Source of the DNA: GCA-002282575 sp964416645
GTDB lineage: Bacteria > Pseudomonadota > Gammaproteobacteria > Thiomicrospirales > Thiomicrospiraceae
Assembly: GCA_964416645.1 (NCBI GenBank)
Contig: CAYQEZ010000017.1
Span: 1-36,635 of the forward strand
Direction of reading: 5' to 3'
DNA length: 36,635 nt
The translations under genes and the position numbers were made by a program. Positions 14,741-24,075 of this stretch are shown piece by piece. The notes beneath the pieces were generated by a model. The model worked only from the letters and a program-made list of their open reading frames with translations. It made no database searches and was not told the DNA's origin. Position 1 is the first letter of the stretch. Each line of letters starts with the position of its first letter.

Positions 14741-16120
14741 TTGAGCAGCCTTTGGTCAGATTGTTTACAAGAACTGGAACACAGTCTATCCCCACAACAG
14801 TTCAATTCGTGGATCAGCCCGTTACAAGCGGTTGAACATCACGAGCACCAAACATTACAACTACTCGCGCCCAATTCATTTATTTTTGATTGGGTTAGAG
14901 ATAAACTCTGGGAACACATTCAAGACGCCTTTATTCGCGTCAGACACAAGGCTCACCACGACTGGCAATTGACCATTGATGAAGGCCAGTTTAGCAGTGC
15001 GATGACGGTTAATCACGATCCTAAACCAACACCCGTCATGGCAACCAAGCCAACGGAAAGCAAAACAACAAGCAATCAAACCAGCAAAAGCCATAGCCAG
15101 ATTAACAGTGGCCTGAATCGCATTTACACCTTCGATGGCTTTGTACAAGGTAAAGCGAATCAATTAGCCAATGCAGCAGCACATCAAGTAGCAAGCAATC
15201 CTGGCGGTGCTTACAACCCGCTCTTTATTTATGGCGGTGTTGGTTTGGGTAAAACTCACTTAATGCATGCCATTGGTAACCATATTTTGGCCAATAATCC
15301 CGATGCCAAAGTGGTTTATCTTTCATCAGAGCGTTTTGTGCAGGACATGGTGACCGCCATTCGCCACCAAAAAATTGAAGCTTTCAAAGACTTTTACCGC
15401 TCGCTTGATGCTCTACTCATTGACGACATCCAGTTTTTTGCTGATAAAACCGGTACACAAGAAGAATTTTTCCATACCTTTAATGCACTGCTAGAAGGCA
15501 ATAAACAGGTGGTGCTCACCTCGGACAAATTCCCCAAAGAAATAACTGGCCTTGAAGAGCGCCTAAAGTCGCGTTTTGGTTGGGGACTTACCATTGCTGT
15601 CGAACCGCCCGAATTTGAAATGCGTGTTGCCATTTTGCAAAAAAAAGCGGCGGCACTACAAGTCGATTTACCCAACGATGTCGCCTTCCTCATCGCTAAG
15701 CGTCTGCATTCCAATGTGCGTGAACTGGAAGGCGCATTAAATCGCGTCATTGCCTTTACTCAATTGACGCATCGTCCGTTAACGGTTGATATTGCCAAAG
15801 AAGCCTTACGCGATCTGTTTGCCGCCCAAGAGCGCATGGTTACCCTCGATAATATTCAAAAAACGGTAGCCGACTTCTACAAATTGCGCGTGACCGATCT
15901 TACTTCCGATAAGCGCACGCGCAACCTAGCACGTCCTCGCCAAATTGCCATGTTCATTTCGAAAGAATTAACCAGCCATTCACTGCCCGAAATCGGCACA
16001 GCCTATAAGCGAGACCACACCACTGTACTGCACGCTTGCAGACAAGTGGTTAAACTGCGTGAGTCAGATCGGCAACTAGACGAAGAAGTTGCCACGTTAT
16101 TGCGCATTCTTCGCACTTAA
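14741..16120 (+). CDS. dnaA: Chromosomal replication initiator DnaA
   Basis: 459 aa. Binds DnaA boxes and opens oriC. Domain I (SLWSDCLQELEHSLSPQQFNSWI), a Thr/Ser/Lys-rich linker (about 95-122), AAA+ domain III with Walker A GGVGLGKTH (165-173) and Walker B LLIDDIQF (225-232), and the domain IV DnaA signature HTTVLHACRQV are all present. The start codon is TTG at 14741, with GAGAG upstream; it aligns with DnaA N-termini, and no ATG fits. It is followed by dnaN after 61 nt. Confidence 0.97.
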   Translation: MSSLWSDCLQELEHSLSPQQFNSWISPLQAVEHHEHQTLQLLAPNSFIFDWVRDKLWEHIQDAFIRVRHKAHHDWQLTIDEGQFSSAMTVNHDPKPTPVMATKPTESKTTSNQTSKSHSQINSGLNRIYTFDGFVQGKANQLANAAAHQVASNPGGAYNPLFIYGGVGLGKTHLMHAIGNHILANNPDAKVVYLSSERFVQDMVTAIRHQKIEAFKDFYRSLDALLIDDIQFFADKTGTQEEFFHTFNALLEGNKQVVLTSDKFPKEITGLEERLKSRFGWGLTIAVEPPEFEMRVAILQKKAAALQVDLPNDVAFLIAKRLHSNVRELEGALNRVIAFTQLTHRPLTVDIAKEALRDLFAAQERMVTLDNIQKTVADFYKLRVTDLTSDKRTRNLARPRQIAMFISKELTSHSLPEIGTAYKRDHTTVLHACRQVVKLRESDRQLDEEVATLLRILRT

Positions 16121-16181
16121 TGCGTGATTATTTGTTAAAATTTAATGCAATTACATTCATTTCAGGCTTCAGGGAAACATC

Positions 16182-17294
16182 ATGAACTTTGCCATAGACC
16201 GTACCCCTCTTTTCAACGCGCTGAAAGCCATTATCGGCGTGGTTGAGCGCAAGAATACCCAGCCCATTTTGTCGAATATTTTAGTGGTGATTCAAGGAAG
16301 CCATCTCAGCCTCACCGCAACCAATATCGAAATGGAAGTCACCATTCAGCTACAAGAAGTCGTACAGGCTTCTCAAGATGGATCGGTAACGCTACCTGCG
16401 CGTAAAATTTATGATTTGATTTCAACATTAGCCGATGGCACGCGCTTGGAATTTAGCGTCGAAGCTCATCAAGCGCTGATGAAAGTAGGGCGTAGTCGTT
16501 ATAAATTATCCGCTTTAGATGCAGCCGACTTCCCCCTCATTGATGTCAGCGCTCAAGAAACCACGGCGGTGATTGCTCAATCCGTATTAGCGAAAATGAT
16601 GAAGCAAGTTGAATTTGCCATGGCACAACAAGACGTGCGCTACTACCTCAACGGTATGCTCGTTGAAATGGATGGTGACCAGCTTACCCTAGTGGCAACC
16701 GATGGTCATCGTTTAGCCAAAGCCAGCACTACCCTAGCACAAGCGCAAAGTGAAAAAACACAATTAATTGTGCCTCGTCGCACGGTGACGGAATTGCTCA
16801 AAGCACTGAATGAGGCTGGTGATGTAACGCTCGGCTTGGCCAAAAATTACCTGACATTCCACCTAGACAACCTCAGCATGAAAGTGAAACTGATTGAAGG
16901 AAAATTCCCTGAATATCAGCGCGTTATCCCAGTCAATATGCCTTACATGCTGGCTGTTGATAAAACCGAACTGCTGACCGCCTTATCACGAGTTTCTATT
17001 TTAGCCAACGAAAAATTACGTGGCGTGCGCATGAGTGTCTCTAGCGATAGTATCGAATTGACGACCAATAACCCTGAACAAGATGAAGCCGATGAATTTA
17101 TTGAAGCCAATTTCAATGGTGATGCTTTTGTTACAGGTTATAACTTACGTTATTTACAAGAAGCCTTAAGCGCCATTCCTCATGAAAATGCCTTCCTTGC
17201 CTTACGTGATGGTAGTGCTGCGTGCTTAGCAGCCTACGGCATCGAAAATGACAGCATCCAAGTCAGTCAAGTGATTATGCCGATGCGTCTCTAG
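16182..17294 (+). CDS. dnaN: DNA polymerase III beta sliding clamp
   Basis: 370 aa, standard length. The homodimeric clamp encircles DNA and tethers polymerase III. The three-fold repeated clamp domains are recognisable from the start (DRTPLFNALKAIIGVVERKNTQPILSN) to the canonical C-terminus (VIMPMRL). AGGGAA precedes ATG 16182. It lies between dnaA and recF in the usual order, with recF starting 8 nt after its stop. Confidence 0.97.
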   Translation: MNFAIDRTPLFNALKAIIGVVERKNTQPILSNILVVIQGSHLSLTATNIEMEVTIQLQEVVQASQDGSVTLPARKIYDLISTLADGTRLEFSVEAHQALMKVGRSRYKLSALDAADFPLIDVSAQETTAVIAQSVLAKMMKQVEFAMAQQDVRYYLNGMLVEMDGDQLTLVATDGHRLAKASTTLAQAQSEKTQLIVPRRTVTELLKALNEAGDVTLGLAKNYLTFHLDNLSMKVKLIEGKFPEYQRVIPVNMPYMLAVDKTELLTALSRVSILANEKLRGVRMSVSSDSIELTTNNPEQDEADEFIEANFNGDAFVTGYNLRYLQEALSAIPHENAFLALRDGSAACLAAYGIENDSIQVSQVIMPMRL

Positions 17295-17302
17295 TTTAAG
17301 AG

Positions 17303-18370
17303 ATGGCACAACTTCAGCGGCTCGTTTTCAACGGGCTGCGCAATCTTGCCCCCTTGGACTGTGGCATTGATGGCGATGTCCTGCTCATTACTGGCAACAA
17401 TGGTTCTGGAAAAACAGCCCTACTGGAGGGTATTTCACTGCTCTCTTCTGGGCGTTCCTTTCGTGAAAATCGCTTACAACGCTGTCAACAGTGGCAAGCA
17501 CCACAACTTACGCTCTATGCGGAAGTCCTTAACCGCTTAGGCGAACAACGCCTGGGCTGGCAACGTGAAAAGCAGCAGAGTACACTCAGACTCAATGGTG
17601 AAACAGCCCCCAATCAAGCCATGCTAGCTCAACAATTACCAGTACAAATTTTTTCACCAGAAAGCCAAGACACCCTAACGCAAGGCCCTAATGAGCGGCG
17701 ACGTTTTATAGATTGGGGTGCCTTTTACCACGAACCTAACTTTCTAATCGCATGGCGACACTATCAACATGCATTAAAACAGCGCAATCACGCCCTACGC
17801 CAGCAACGTCCCGATCGTGAAATTATATTGTGGCATAAGCCGCTATTCGATGCTGCGATGCAAGTCCACCAAACTCGACACAGTTATCTACTCGCACTGG
17901 TCGAAACAGCCACACCCATCATGGCTCAAATCAGTGACAGCCTTGTCGATATTCAACTTTACTATCATGCTGGCTGGGAGCCTGAACAAGACCTACTCAG
18001 CCTATGGCACGCTCAGCTAGCCCACGACAAACAACTAGGTTATACCCAAGCAGGACCGCATCGTGCCGATCTAAAACTGCGTTTACATGAACGAGACGCT
18101 CTGAGTATTTTGTCTCGTGGTCAACAAAAGCTACTGGCATTAAGTCTGTTGTTAGCACAAAGCCAGCATTGTCGTCAGGCTCTGGACGAAACGCCCATTC
18201 TCCTACTTGATGATCTCGCGGCTGAATTAGATCATGAGCATCAACAACGCGTATTAGCACTATTACCACAGATAGGAGCGCAAACCATTCTCACGGCAAC
18301 CCAGAGTAACCCTTTCATCATACCAGCAACGCAACACTGGCAATTAGTCAATGGGACGTTAATAACTTAA
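17303..18370 (+). CDS. recF: DNA recombination/repair protein RecF
   Basis: 355 aa. SMC-like ATPase that helps load RecA at gapped DNA. Walker A GNNGSGKT (31-38), the family block SSGRSFRENRLQ, GPHRADL near the end, the ABC-type signature LSRGQQKLLALSLLLAQ, and Walker B ILLLDDLAAELD. It starts 8 nt after dnaN. gyrB, which normally follows recF in this cluster, is absent; a convergent dusB gene ends 9 nt beyond the recF stop. Confidence 0.95.
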   Translation: MAQLQRLVFNGLRNLAPLDCGIDGDVLLITGNNGSGKTALLEGISLLSSGRSFRENRLQRCQQWQAPQLTLYAEVLNRLGEQRLGWQREKQQSTLRLNGETAPNQAMLAQQLPVQIFSPESQDTLTQGPNERRRFIDWGAFYHEPNFLIAWRHYQHALKQRNHALRQQRPDREIILWHKPLFDAAMQVHQTRHSYLLALVETATPIMAQISDSLVDIQLYYHAGWEPEQDLLSLWHAQLAHDKQLGYTQAGPHRADLKLRLHERDALSILSRGQQKLLALSLLLAQSQHCRQALDETPILLLDDLAAELDHEHQQRVLALLPQIGAQTILTATQSNPFIIPATQHWQLVNGTLIT

Positions 18371-18379
18371 GGCCGTTCA

Positions 18380-19372
18380 TCAGCAGGAACAATGCGACCT
18401 AGACGACGACAACATCGCCAACTGCAGTTCTGCTACTTCAGCCACCATCAAATACCGTCTTTGCTCGGAACTTAACCCGAGATAAGGCGCATACCAAGCC
18501 AAATGCTTACGTGCCATACGCACACCGATAACATCACCGTAAAACCGATGCATTTCGCACACATGTCTGTGGATAACTTCGTGGATAATTTGTGCATCGG
18601 GTTCTGTCAAAGACTCACTCGTGACCAAGTAATGCGCTGCTTGCTTAAACCACCAAGGACGTCCATTAGCCGCTCGACCCACCATCACGCCTGCGGCCTG
18701 CGTATATCGCAATACCTGTTCAGCTTTTTGTGGGGTGTCAATATCACCGTTAGCCAGCACAGGAATAGAAACCGATTGCACCACTTGGGCAATGGTTTCA
18801 TATTCAGCTGACCCTGCAAACTTATCTGCTCTGGTGCGACCATGCACACTAAGCAATTGAATTCCTTCATTTTCGGCAATCTTCGCTATCTGTTTAGCGT
18901 TTTTTTGACTCGCCTGCGTACCAGTACGTATTTTTAACGTCACTGGCGTTGTCGGTACGGCTTGCACCACAGCAGCCAAAATTTGTGCCACCAAACACTC
19001 ATTATCAAGCAGTGCCGAACCAGCTGCCACTGCACAGACCTTCTTTGCTGGACAGCCCATATTAATATCTATGATATCGGCACCCGCAGCAACTTGCATT
19101 TTAGCCGCTTGTGCCATATCCTGTGGATTATTTCCTAACAACTGAATAGCAATCGGCGCTGGCTCCTGTTGTTGCACACCTCGAAACTGGCTTTTATCAC
19201 GCCCCATGAGGTCACTGCGACTGTGCAACATTTCGCCCACCGCATAACCCGCGCCCCATTCACGGCACAGATTACGCCAAGGTAAATCCGTTACCCCCGC
19301 CATGGGCGCTAATACCAAATTATTCGACAAAACAAAGCGACCAATCGTTAATGGACGCAACAAACCAGACAT
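18380..19372 (-). CDS. dusB: tRNA-dihydrouridine synthase B
   Basis: About 330 aa. FMN-dependent reduction of specific uridines in tRNA D-loops. It matches E. coli DusB well: LAPMAGVTDLPWRNLC, DINMGCPAKKV (catalytic Cys in GCPAKK), VTLKIRTG, SVHGRTR, PVLANGDI and GVMVGRAANGRPW. ATG 19372 (MSGLLRP) is preferred over an in-frame TTG at 19384. The usual partner fis is not downstream; the gene instead ends convergently with recF. It lies 4 nt after a glycosyltransferase and is probably read from that operon. The tail SSSRSHCSC is unusual. Confidence 0.94.
   Translation of the reverse strand: MSGLLRPLTIGRFVLSNNLVLAPMAGVTDLPWRNLCREWGAGYAVGEMLHSRSDLMGRDKSQFRGVQQQEPAPIAIQLLGNNPQDMAQAAKMQVAAGADIIDINMGCPAKKVCAVAAGSALLDNECLVAQILAAVVQAVPTTPVTLKIRTGTQASQKNAKQIAKIAENEGIQLLSVHGRTRADKFAGSAEYETIAQVVQSVSIPVLANGDIDTPQKAEQVLRYTQAAGVMVGRAANGRPWWFKQAAHYLVTSESLTEPDAQIIHEVIHRHVCEMHRFYGDVIGVRMARKHLAWYAPYLGLSSEQRRYLMVAEVAELQLAMLSSSRSHCSC
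18568..18588 (-). promoter_or_regulatory. Two DnaA-box sequences inside dusB
   Basis: On the plus strand TGTGGATAA (18568-18576, perfect) and CGTGGATAA (18580-18588, one mismatch) lie 12 bp apart in the same orientation. They encode an IIHEVIH stretch of DusB, so they may be coincidental, but they fall a few hundred bases downstream of recF, close to the origin region. Confidence 0.3.
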
Positions 19373-19376
19373 GGTA

Positions 19377-20525
19377 TTAATCAAGCGTCAACAAAAAAGC
19401 ATCATAAGTCGCCACCACTTGAGCATCAGCAAAATGCGCCAGCACGCGCGCACGTCCAGCTTCGCCCATCTGTTGACGTTGCGCTAAGGATAATTGACTG
19501 AACCGCTCAATCGCATCAGCCAAGCTGTGCGCATTTCGCGCTTCACATAATAAACCAGTGACCTCATGTACTACCAAATCACGACACCCCACCACATCGG
19601 TGGCAAGGACGGGCTTAGCCATACTCATCGCTTCCAATACCGTTCTCGGTAGCCCTTCGGCGTAAGAAGGCAACACCAAGGCATCACAACCCGCAACAAA
19701 AGGGGTCACATCGGCGGTTTCGCCCAAATAATGCAACCAACCCTCGCTTTGCCAATGGGCAATTTGTTCGGCTGAAATGGCTTGTGGGTTTTGTGGGTAA
19801 AAAGGCCCTAATAACTGCAACTCAATCGATGGTACTTGCTCAGGCTGTTGTGCATGACGCTCTGCTAGGATGCGTCCCGCTTCGGCATATTCCGCAATGC
19901 CTTTGTCGTACAATAAACGCGCCACCAGCAATAAGCGCAAGAGACCATCGGTATGGGGGTTATCTTTGGGAGCAAACTGTTCAACATTGACCCCTTCACC
20001 TGGAAGAATGGCACTTTTCGCTGAGGGTGCCAGTCCAGACTCAGTAAACAAACGGTAATCATCTTGGTTTAAAAACCACACGCCCTTAGCAAAATGTAAG
20101 GAAAGACGATACAAATTACGTGCCAGCCAAGCCTTAAGCCCAGCATTCAAAAAAGCAAAGCCTTGCCCCGTCACCACCGCCAGACTGGGTACTTTCGCTA
20201 ACCAAGCCGCCCAAGAACCATAAATCACGGGTTTAATGGTGTAGTGCACCACCAACGCGGGACGATACTGACGATATAAACTCCGTAATCGCCACACCAC
20301 ACCCAGTTCTCGTAAGGGATTACTGCCACGATTATCCAATGCCAAGGGTTCAAATTGAGCGCCCAAAGCTGCTAGCTTGGCTTCTGCCACCGCATCAGTA
20401 GGCGCAATCGCCACCACGCGCTTACCCAGAGCCACCCAATGCTGAATTAAATTGGCGCGGAAATTGGCAATACCCCAAGCGGTATTACACACCAATAAAA
20501 TGGTTTCTTGTGTTGCTTTAATCAC
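19377..20525 (-). CDS. GT4-family glycosyltransferase
   Basis: About 382 aa, GT-B fold, retaining. The N-terminal domain has VVHYTIKPVIYGSWAA and VVTGQGFAF, typical of enzymes adding GalNAc/Gal-type sugars to lipid-linked glycans. The C-terminal nucleotide-sugar site has PSYAEGLPRTVLEAMSMAKP and LATDVVGCRDLV. I chose the GTG at 20525 (VIKATQETILLVCN): it has AGGTGG 6 nt upstream and overlaps the preceding gene by 8 nt, whereas an ATG at 20555 would overlap by 38 nt. Donor and acceptor are unknown. Last sugar gene before dusB. Confidence 0.87.
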   Translation of the reverse strand: MIKATQETILLVCNTAWGIANFRANLIQHWVALGKRVVAIAPTDAVAEAKLAALGAQFEPLALDNRGSNPLRELGVVWRLRSLYRQYRPALVVHYTIKPVIYGSWAAWLAKVPSLAVVTGQGFAFLNAGLKAWLARNLYRLSLHFAKGVWFLNQDDYRLFTESGLAPSAKSAILPGEGVNVEQFAPKDNPHTDGLLRLLLVARLLYDKGIAEYAEAGRILAERHAQQPEQVPSIELQLLGPFYPQNPQAISAEQIAHWQSEGWLHYLGETADVTPFVAGCDALVLPSYAEGLPRTVLEAMSMAKPVLATDVVGCRDLVVHEVTGLLCEARNAHSLADAIERFSQLSLAQRQQMGEAGRARVLAHFADAQVVATYDAFLLTLD

Positions 20526-21690
20526 GCCACACCACCTGTGCATACTGGGCAACAATCGCCTCGCTGTTAAAATCTAGCCCACGCACACGCCCTAACTGCG
20601 CATAAGCCTGCGCTTGTTGCGGATTGCGCATCAGCTGCTCAATGGCGTTAACAAAGGCTTTGACATCACCCACAGCCACCAAAGCACCAAACTGCGCCCA
20701 CTCCACCCCATCACCAGGATTTAGCTGCTTGTCTTGCGCACTATCGGGGGCAAGAATTTCTCGTGGTCCGCTGGTACAATCCGCAGCAATACAAGGGACA
20801 CCACACAACAGTGCTTCCGCTAACACATTCGGGAAGCCTTCAGAGCGCGATGCCATAACAAAAGCATCGGCACGTGCCACATAGCTAAAAGGGTTTTCTT
20901 GACGACCAACAAAGATTACCCGCTCATCGACTCCTTGCGCTTTCGCCACACCTTTGAGAAAGTCTTTGTGTGGACCCTCACCCACCAACACCAACTCTAC
21001 CGATTCGGGAAGCTTAGCCAAAGCGGTAATGACATCATCTAACTGCTTTAACGGAATTAACCGACCAACCGACACTAACGTAAACTTATCGGCTGATTTT
21101 TTCCAATTCAGTGGCTCACACGCCGCTTGTTGCTGAATCTTCTCTACATCGTAGGGATTATGAATCACCGTCTGCGCCACCTTCAATTGCGGCATTAAAC
21201 GCATCAAGTCCGCTTTCATGCCGTACGACTTCAAAATCAACAATTCCGCACGAGGATAAAGCCAACGGATCAGCCATAAATTGACTTTACCCAACCAACC
21301 TTCCTGTTCATACAGGCTCACTTGTCCGACATTCACCATCTGCGCTCGATGACCTGCACCCAGCAAGCGCGCTAACCCATTGACGTAATTGGCTCGATAA
21401 ACATGACTCTGCACCACGTCAATCGATTGTGCTTTCACCAAGCGCCGTAGTTTCCAAGCAAACACAGGTAAATAGAGGAGTTTTTTCCAACCCGCTTCCT
21501 GACCGTTAAAGTCGGATAAATAGGTAACATTCAAGCCTTCGGGAATGGCGTAAAAATCATTACGCTCCAAACACACCAACTGCACGGACTTTCCCTGACG
21601 ACCTAGGCTGTCTAACAGAATACTCACCACACGCTCAGCACCACCGTTACCAAGCGAATTAATCAGCAACACTAAAGGCGCTTCACTCAT
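20518..21690 (-). CDS. GT4-family glycosyltransferase
   Basis: About 390 aa, GT-B fold. INSLGNGGAERVV at the N-terminus is the classic acceptor-domain loop of this family. SVGRLIPLKQLDDVI and the ASRSEGFPNVLAEALLCGVP donor-site block follow. ATG 21690 is used because it forms an ATGA overlap with the GT2 stop; an ATG 24 nt further up is possible. It lies between a GT2 gene and a second GT4 gene in a tightly overlapping set, so the three probably assemble one glycan. Confidence 0.88.
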   Translation of the reverse strand: MSEAPLVLLINSLGNGGAERVVSILLDSLGRQGKSVQLVCLERNDFYAIPEGLNVTYLSDFNGQEAGWKKLLYLPVFAWKLRRLVKAQSIDVVQSHVYRANYVNGLARLLGAGHRAQMVNVGQVSLYEQEGWLGKVNLWLIRWLYPRAELLILKSYGMKADLMRLMPQLKVAQTVIHNPYDVEKIQQQAACEPLNWKKSADKFTLVSVGRLIPLKQLDDVITALAKLPESVELVLVGEGPHKDFLKGVAKAQGVDERVIFVGRQENPFSYVARADAFVMASRSEGFPNVLAEALLCGVPCIAADCTSGPREILAPDSAQDKQLNPGDGVEWAQFGALVAVGDVKAFVNAIEQLMRNPQQAQAYAQLGRVRGLDFNSEAIVAQYAQVVWRD

Positions 21691-22592
21691 TTCGCCAATC
21701 CCATACCCAGCCAACAGCGCAATAAAGAAACCAAGTTGCGCAACAAGCGCAAGTCTCGACCATTAAACTTCCATCCTTCAAGAGTCGAAGCACGCGCCTG
21801 CGCGCATTCACCCAACATGGCCTGAGCATGACCCAGTACATACCAATTTAACGCCGCCGCCACGCTATTAAGTTCAGCCAAACGCTGACCGAATTCGGTC
21901 ATCCATAACTGCAAACCACGCGCTTGATTATCATAATAACGACGCGATTTTACACCCACCCGAATGAGCGATTCCGTATCTTGCCAATAAACACGCAAGG
22001 GTTCTGGTCGGAAACGACATGGGAACTGCTGTGACAGTCGAATCCAGGCAATGCCTTCATAACCATTTAAGCCATCGACAAAACGCAACTGATTCGCCGC
22101 TTCACGAGTTAAGAATTGCACAAACTCACCGCCTATCTCCGTGCCGCGAATAAACACATCTGGCGTACCAATCAATTCTGAAGATGACAACTGCGTACGC
22201 GTCTTACCCGCTTCGTCCTTAGCGGGAAAGTTGAACCAGTGATATGCTGGCTCTTCTGCCATCACCGCTAAGGCGGTGGCTAAGGCATCTGGCACCAAGG
22301 TATCATCACTGTCTAAAAAAGTCACCACTTGCACATCATCCGACATGACATCCATCGCTTCATTGCGCGTGGTGTTCACGCCTTTATTTTCGTTTCGAGG
22401 TAAATAGCGAATACGCACATCGGCTAAATAAGGCGCTAACACTTCGGCGGTGTCATCACGACTGCCATCATCACGAATAATCAGCTCCCAATTGCTGTGT
22501 GTTTGTGCCAACACCGATTTCACCGCACGAACAATGGTATGAGCACGATTATAAGTCGGCGTAATAATCGCTACCTTAATAGATTGGGACAC
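21687..22592 (-). CDS. GT2-family glycosyltransferase
   Basis: 301 aa, GT-A fold, inverting. It begins VAIITPTYNRAHTIVRAVKSVLAQTHSNWELIIRDDGSRDDT and has the DXD-type metal motif in TFLDSDDTLVP. The start codon is GTG (22592), overlapping the flippase stop by one base (TAGTG). The C-terminal third is helical and lacks a membrane anchor, so the protein is probably peripheral. The sugar is unknown. Confidence 0.88.
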   Translation of the reverse strand: MSQSIKVAIITPTYNRAHTIVRAVKSVLAQTHSNWELIIRDDGSRDDTAEVLAPYLADVRIRYLPRNENKGVNTTRNEAMDVMSDDVQVVTFLDSDDTLVPDALATALAVMAEEPAYHWFNFPAKDEAGKTRTQLSSSELIGTPDVFIRGTEIGGEFVQFLTREAANQLRFVDGLNGYEGIAWIRLSQQFPCRFRPEPLRVYWQDTESLIRVGVKSRRYYDNQARGLQLWMTEFGQRLAELNSVAAALNWYVLGHAQAMLGECAQARASTLEGWKFNGRDLRLLRNLVSLLRCWLGMGLAK

Positions 22593-23908
22593 TAAAAAGA
22601 CTCCTTACAATGACTCGCGGCTAAACGGGGTTTTAGGTGCTTATGATACTTCAACCAATAGAGCAAATAGTTCGAGGTCTGCGCCAACACCAACACCCCT
22701 AGAAAGATTAAAAAATCATCACTACGACCCAATAACCACAATATGCCATAGCCCGACAGCATAATCGCACCAAACATAAAGTTCAAATTCATGCCATAGG
22801 TGTAATAACGGAACAGACTTACCGCGCGTGCAAAAGGCGACTCCAGCACAATGGTCATGGTGTAACCCGACAATAACAAGAAAATCCAACGCATTTCATC
22901 TACCTGATCAGGCGAGAACTTATCGCCAAAAAACACCTGCATAATATGTGGCATCATAAAGTAAACAAACAGACTAGCCAGCACATACAAGCTCACCGTT
23001 TGACTCAAGGCAGTTTTCACTAAAGGCGGAATATCACAATAACGACGTTCTTCATGTGCATGCGTTAGTTTAGCGCTAAACACACTCATAATCGGTGCAT
23101 TGACCACTTCCAAAATCACCGCAGCAAACTTACTGGCATAAGAAAACAGCGAATAAATCCCTGGACCAGCTGAGGTCAAAACCATCGCCAATAAAATTTC
23201 TTTTGCATCATAAGCTAAAGAACCCAACTTCATTTTCGACGAGTTCCAAACAATTAAGCGATCATCTGGCACACGCCACACCCACGACAGCTTTGCTTGC
23301 AATTTGCCCAAAATCAACGACCACTGCCACAGTAAACCGACACCATAAGCCGCCAACATAATCCACGCCAAATCATGCACATTCGGACTATCCCACATCC
23401 ACCAAACGCCAATAATTTTTAATACAGAAGCCAAAATATCGACGGCATAGTACATACTGTAATAACCATGCAGTGTCAGGTATTCACGATTGATGAAAAT
23501 GAGATTTTGGATGAGCAAAAAAGCAATAAACACATCTAAAAATTCAAACAAGCCATCTTGAGCCTCTGGATGCCAAACACTGCGCACCAAAGCATAGATA
23601 CCGATAATAGCCAAAGAAGCGACGCTAATCCATACCATTAACAAGGAGTAAAGCTGATCTGCCTCACGCCGATCCTGCTTTAAGCGTTCCACATACCATG
23701 GTGTCCAAGCCTCCCACACCGCCTGAACCAAATGACCCAGATAAGCAACGATGGTCAATGCAAGGAAATAGACATCACTTTCACTACTAGCACCAAACAA
23801 GCGTCCGAGCAAAGCAATAAAAACAAAATGTAACGACACATAACCCAGCGCCAGCAAGTTGTACTTGAGGGCAGCCAATTTATGAAACAAGGAAGAAATA
23901 ATCGTCAT
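22592..23908 (-). CDS. Wzx-like polysaccharide/oligosaccharide flippase (MOP superfamily)
   Basis: 438 aa with about 12 hydrophobic segments and short charged loops, including an early ALLGRLFGASSESDVYFLAL typical of MurJ/Wzx-type MOP transporters. It probably moves the lipid-linked oligosaccharide built by the three downstream glycosyltransferases across the inner membrane. First gene of the block; the ATG is at 23908 with GGA 6 nt upstream. No Wzy polymerase, Wzz or priming transferase lies in the window, so the pathway is incomplete here. MurJ itself is less likely given the context. Confidence 0.78.
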   Translation of the reverse strand: MTIISSLFHKLAALKYNLLALGYVSLHFVFIALLGRLFGASSESDVYFLALTIVAYLGHLVQAVWEAWTPWYVERLKQDRREADQLYSLLMVWISVASLAIIGIYALVRSVWHPEAQDGLFEFLDVFIAFLLIQNLIFINREYLTLHGYYSMYYAVDILASVLKIIGVWWMWDSPNVHDLAWIMLAAYGVGLLWQWSLILGKLQAKLSWVWRVPDDRLIVWNSSKMKLGSLAYDAKEILLAMVLTSAGPGIYSLFSYASKFAAVILEVVNAPIMSVFSAKLTHAHEERRYCDIPPLVKTALSQTVSLYVLASLFVYFMMPHIMQVFFGDKFSPDQVDEMRWIFLLLSGYTMTIVLESPFARAVSLFRYYTYGMNLNFMFGAIMLSGYGILWLLGRSDDFLIFLGVLVLAQTSNYLLYWLKYHKHLKPRLAASHCKESF

Positions 23909-24075
23909 GATAGTCCAGATTTTAACAGAAAAAACTGCGCGAACACGGCTAGGTAAAAATTTATTTCCTATCCATTGCCCAAAGGAAAGCGCATAAACAC
24001 AGTGGTCTCACCCAGCCGACTTCTTTCCCCAAAAAAAAGCAAAAAATCAAGACTGTTATCATAATTTTTTTTTGG

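Noticed and set aside
15394..15750. 118-codon minus-strand ORF within dnaA
   Set aside because: Antisense to the AAA+ domain of dnaA, Ser/Arg-rich composition typical of shadow frames.
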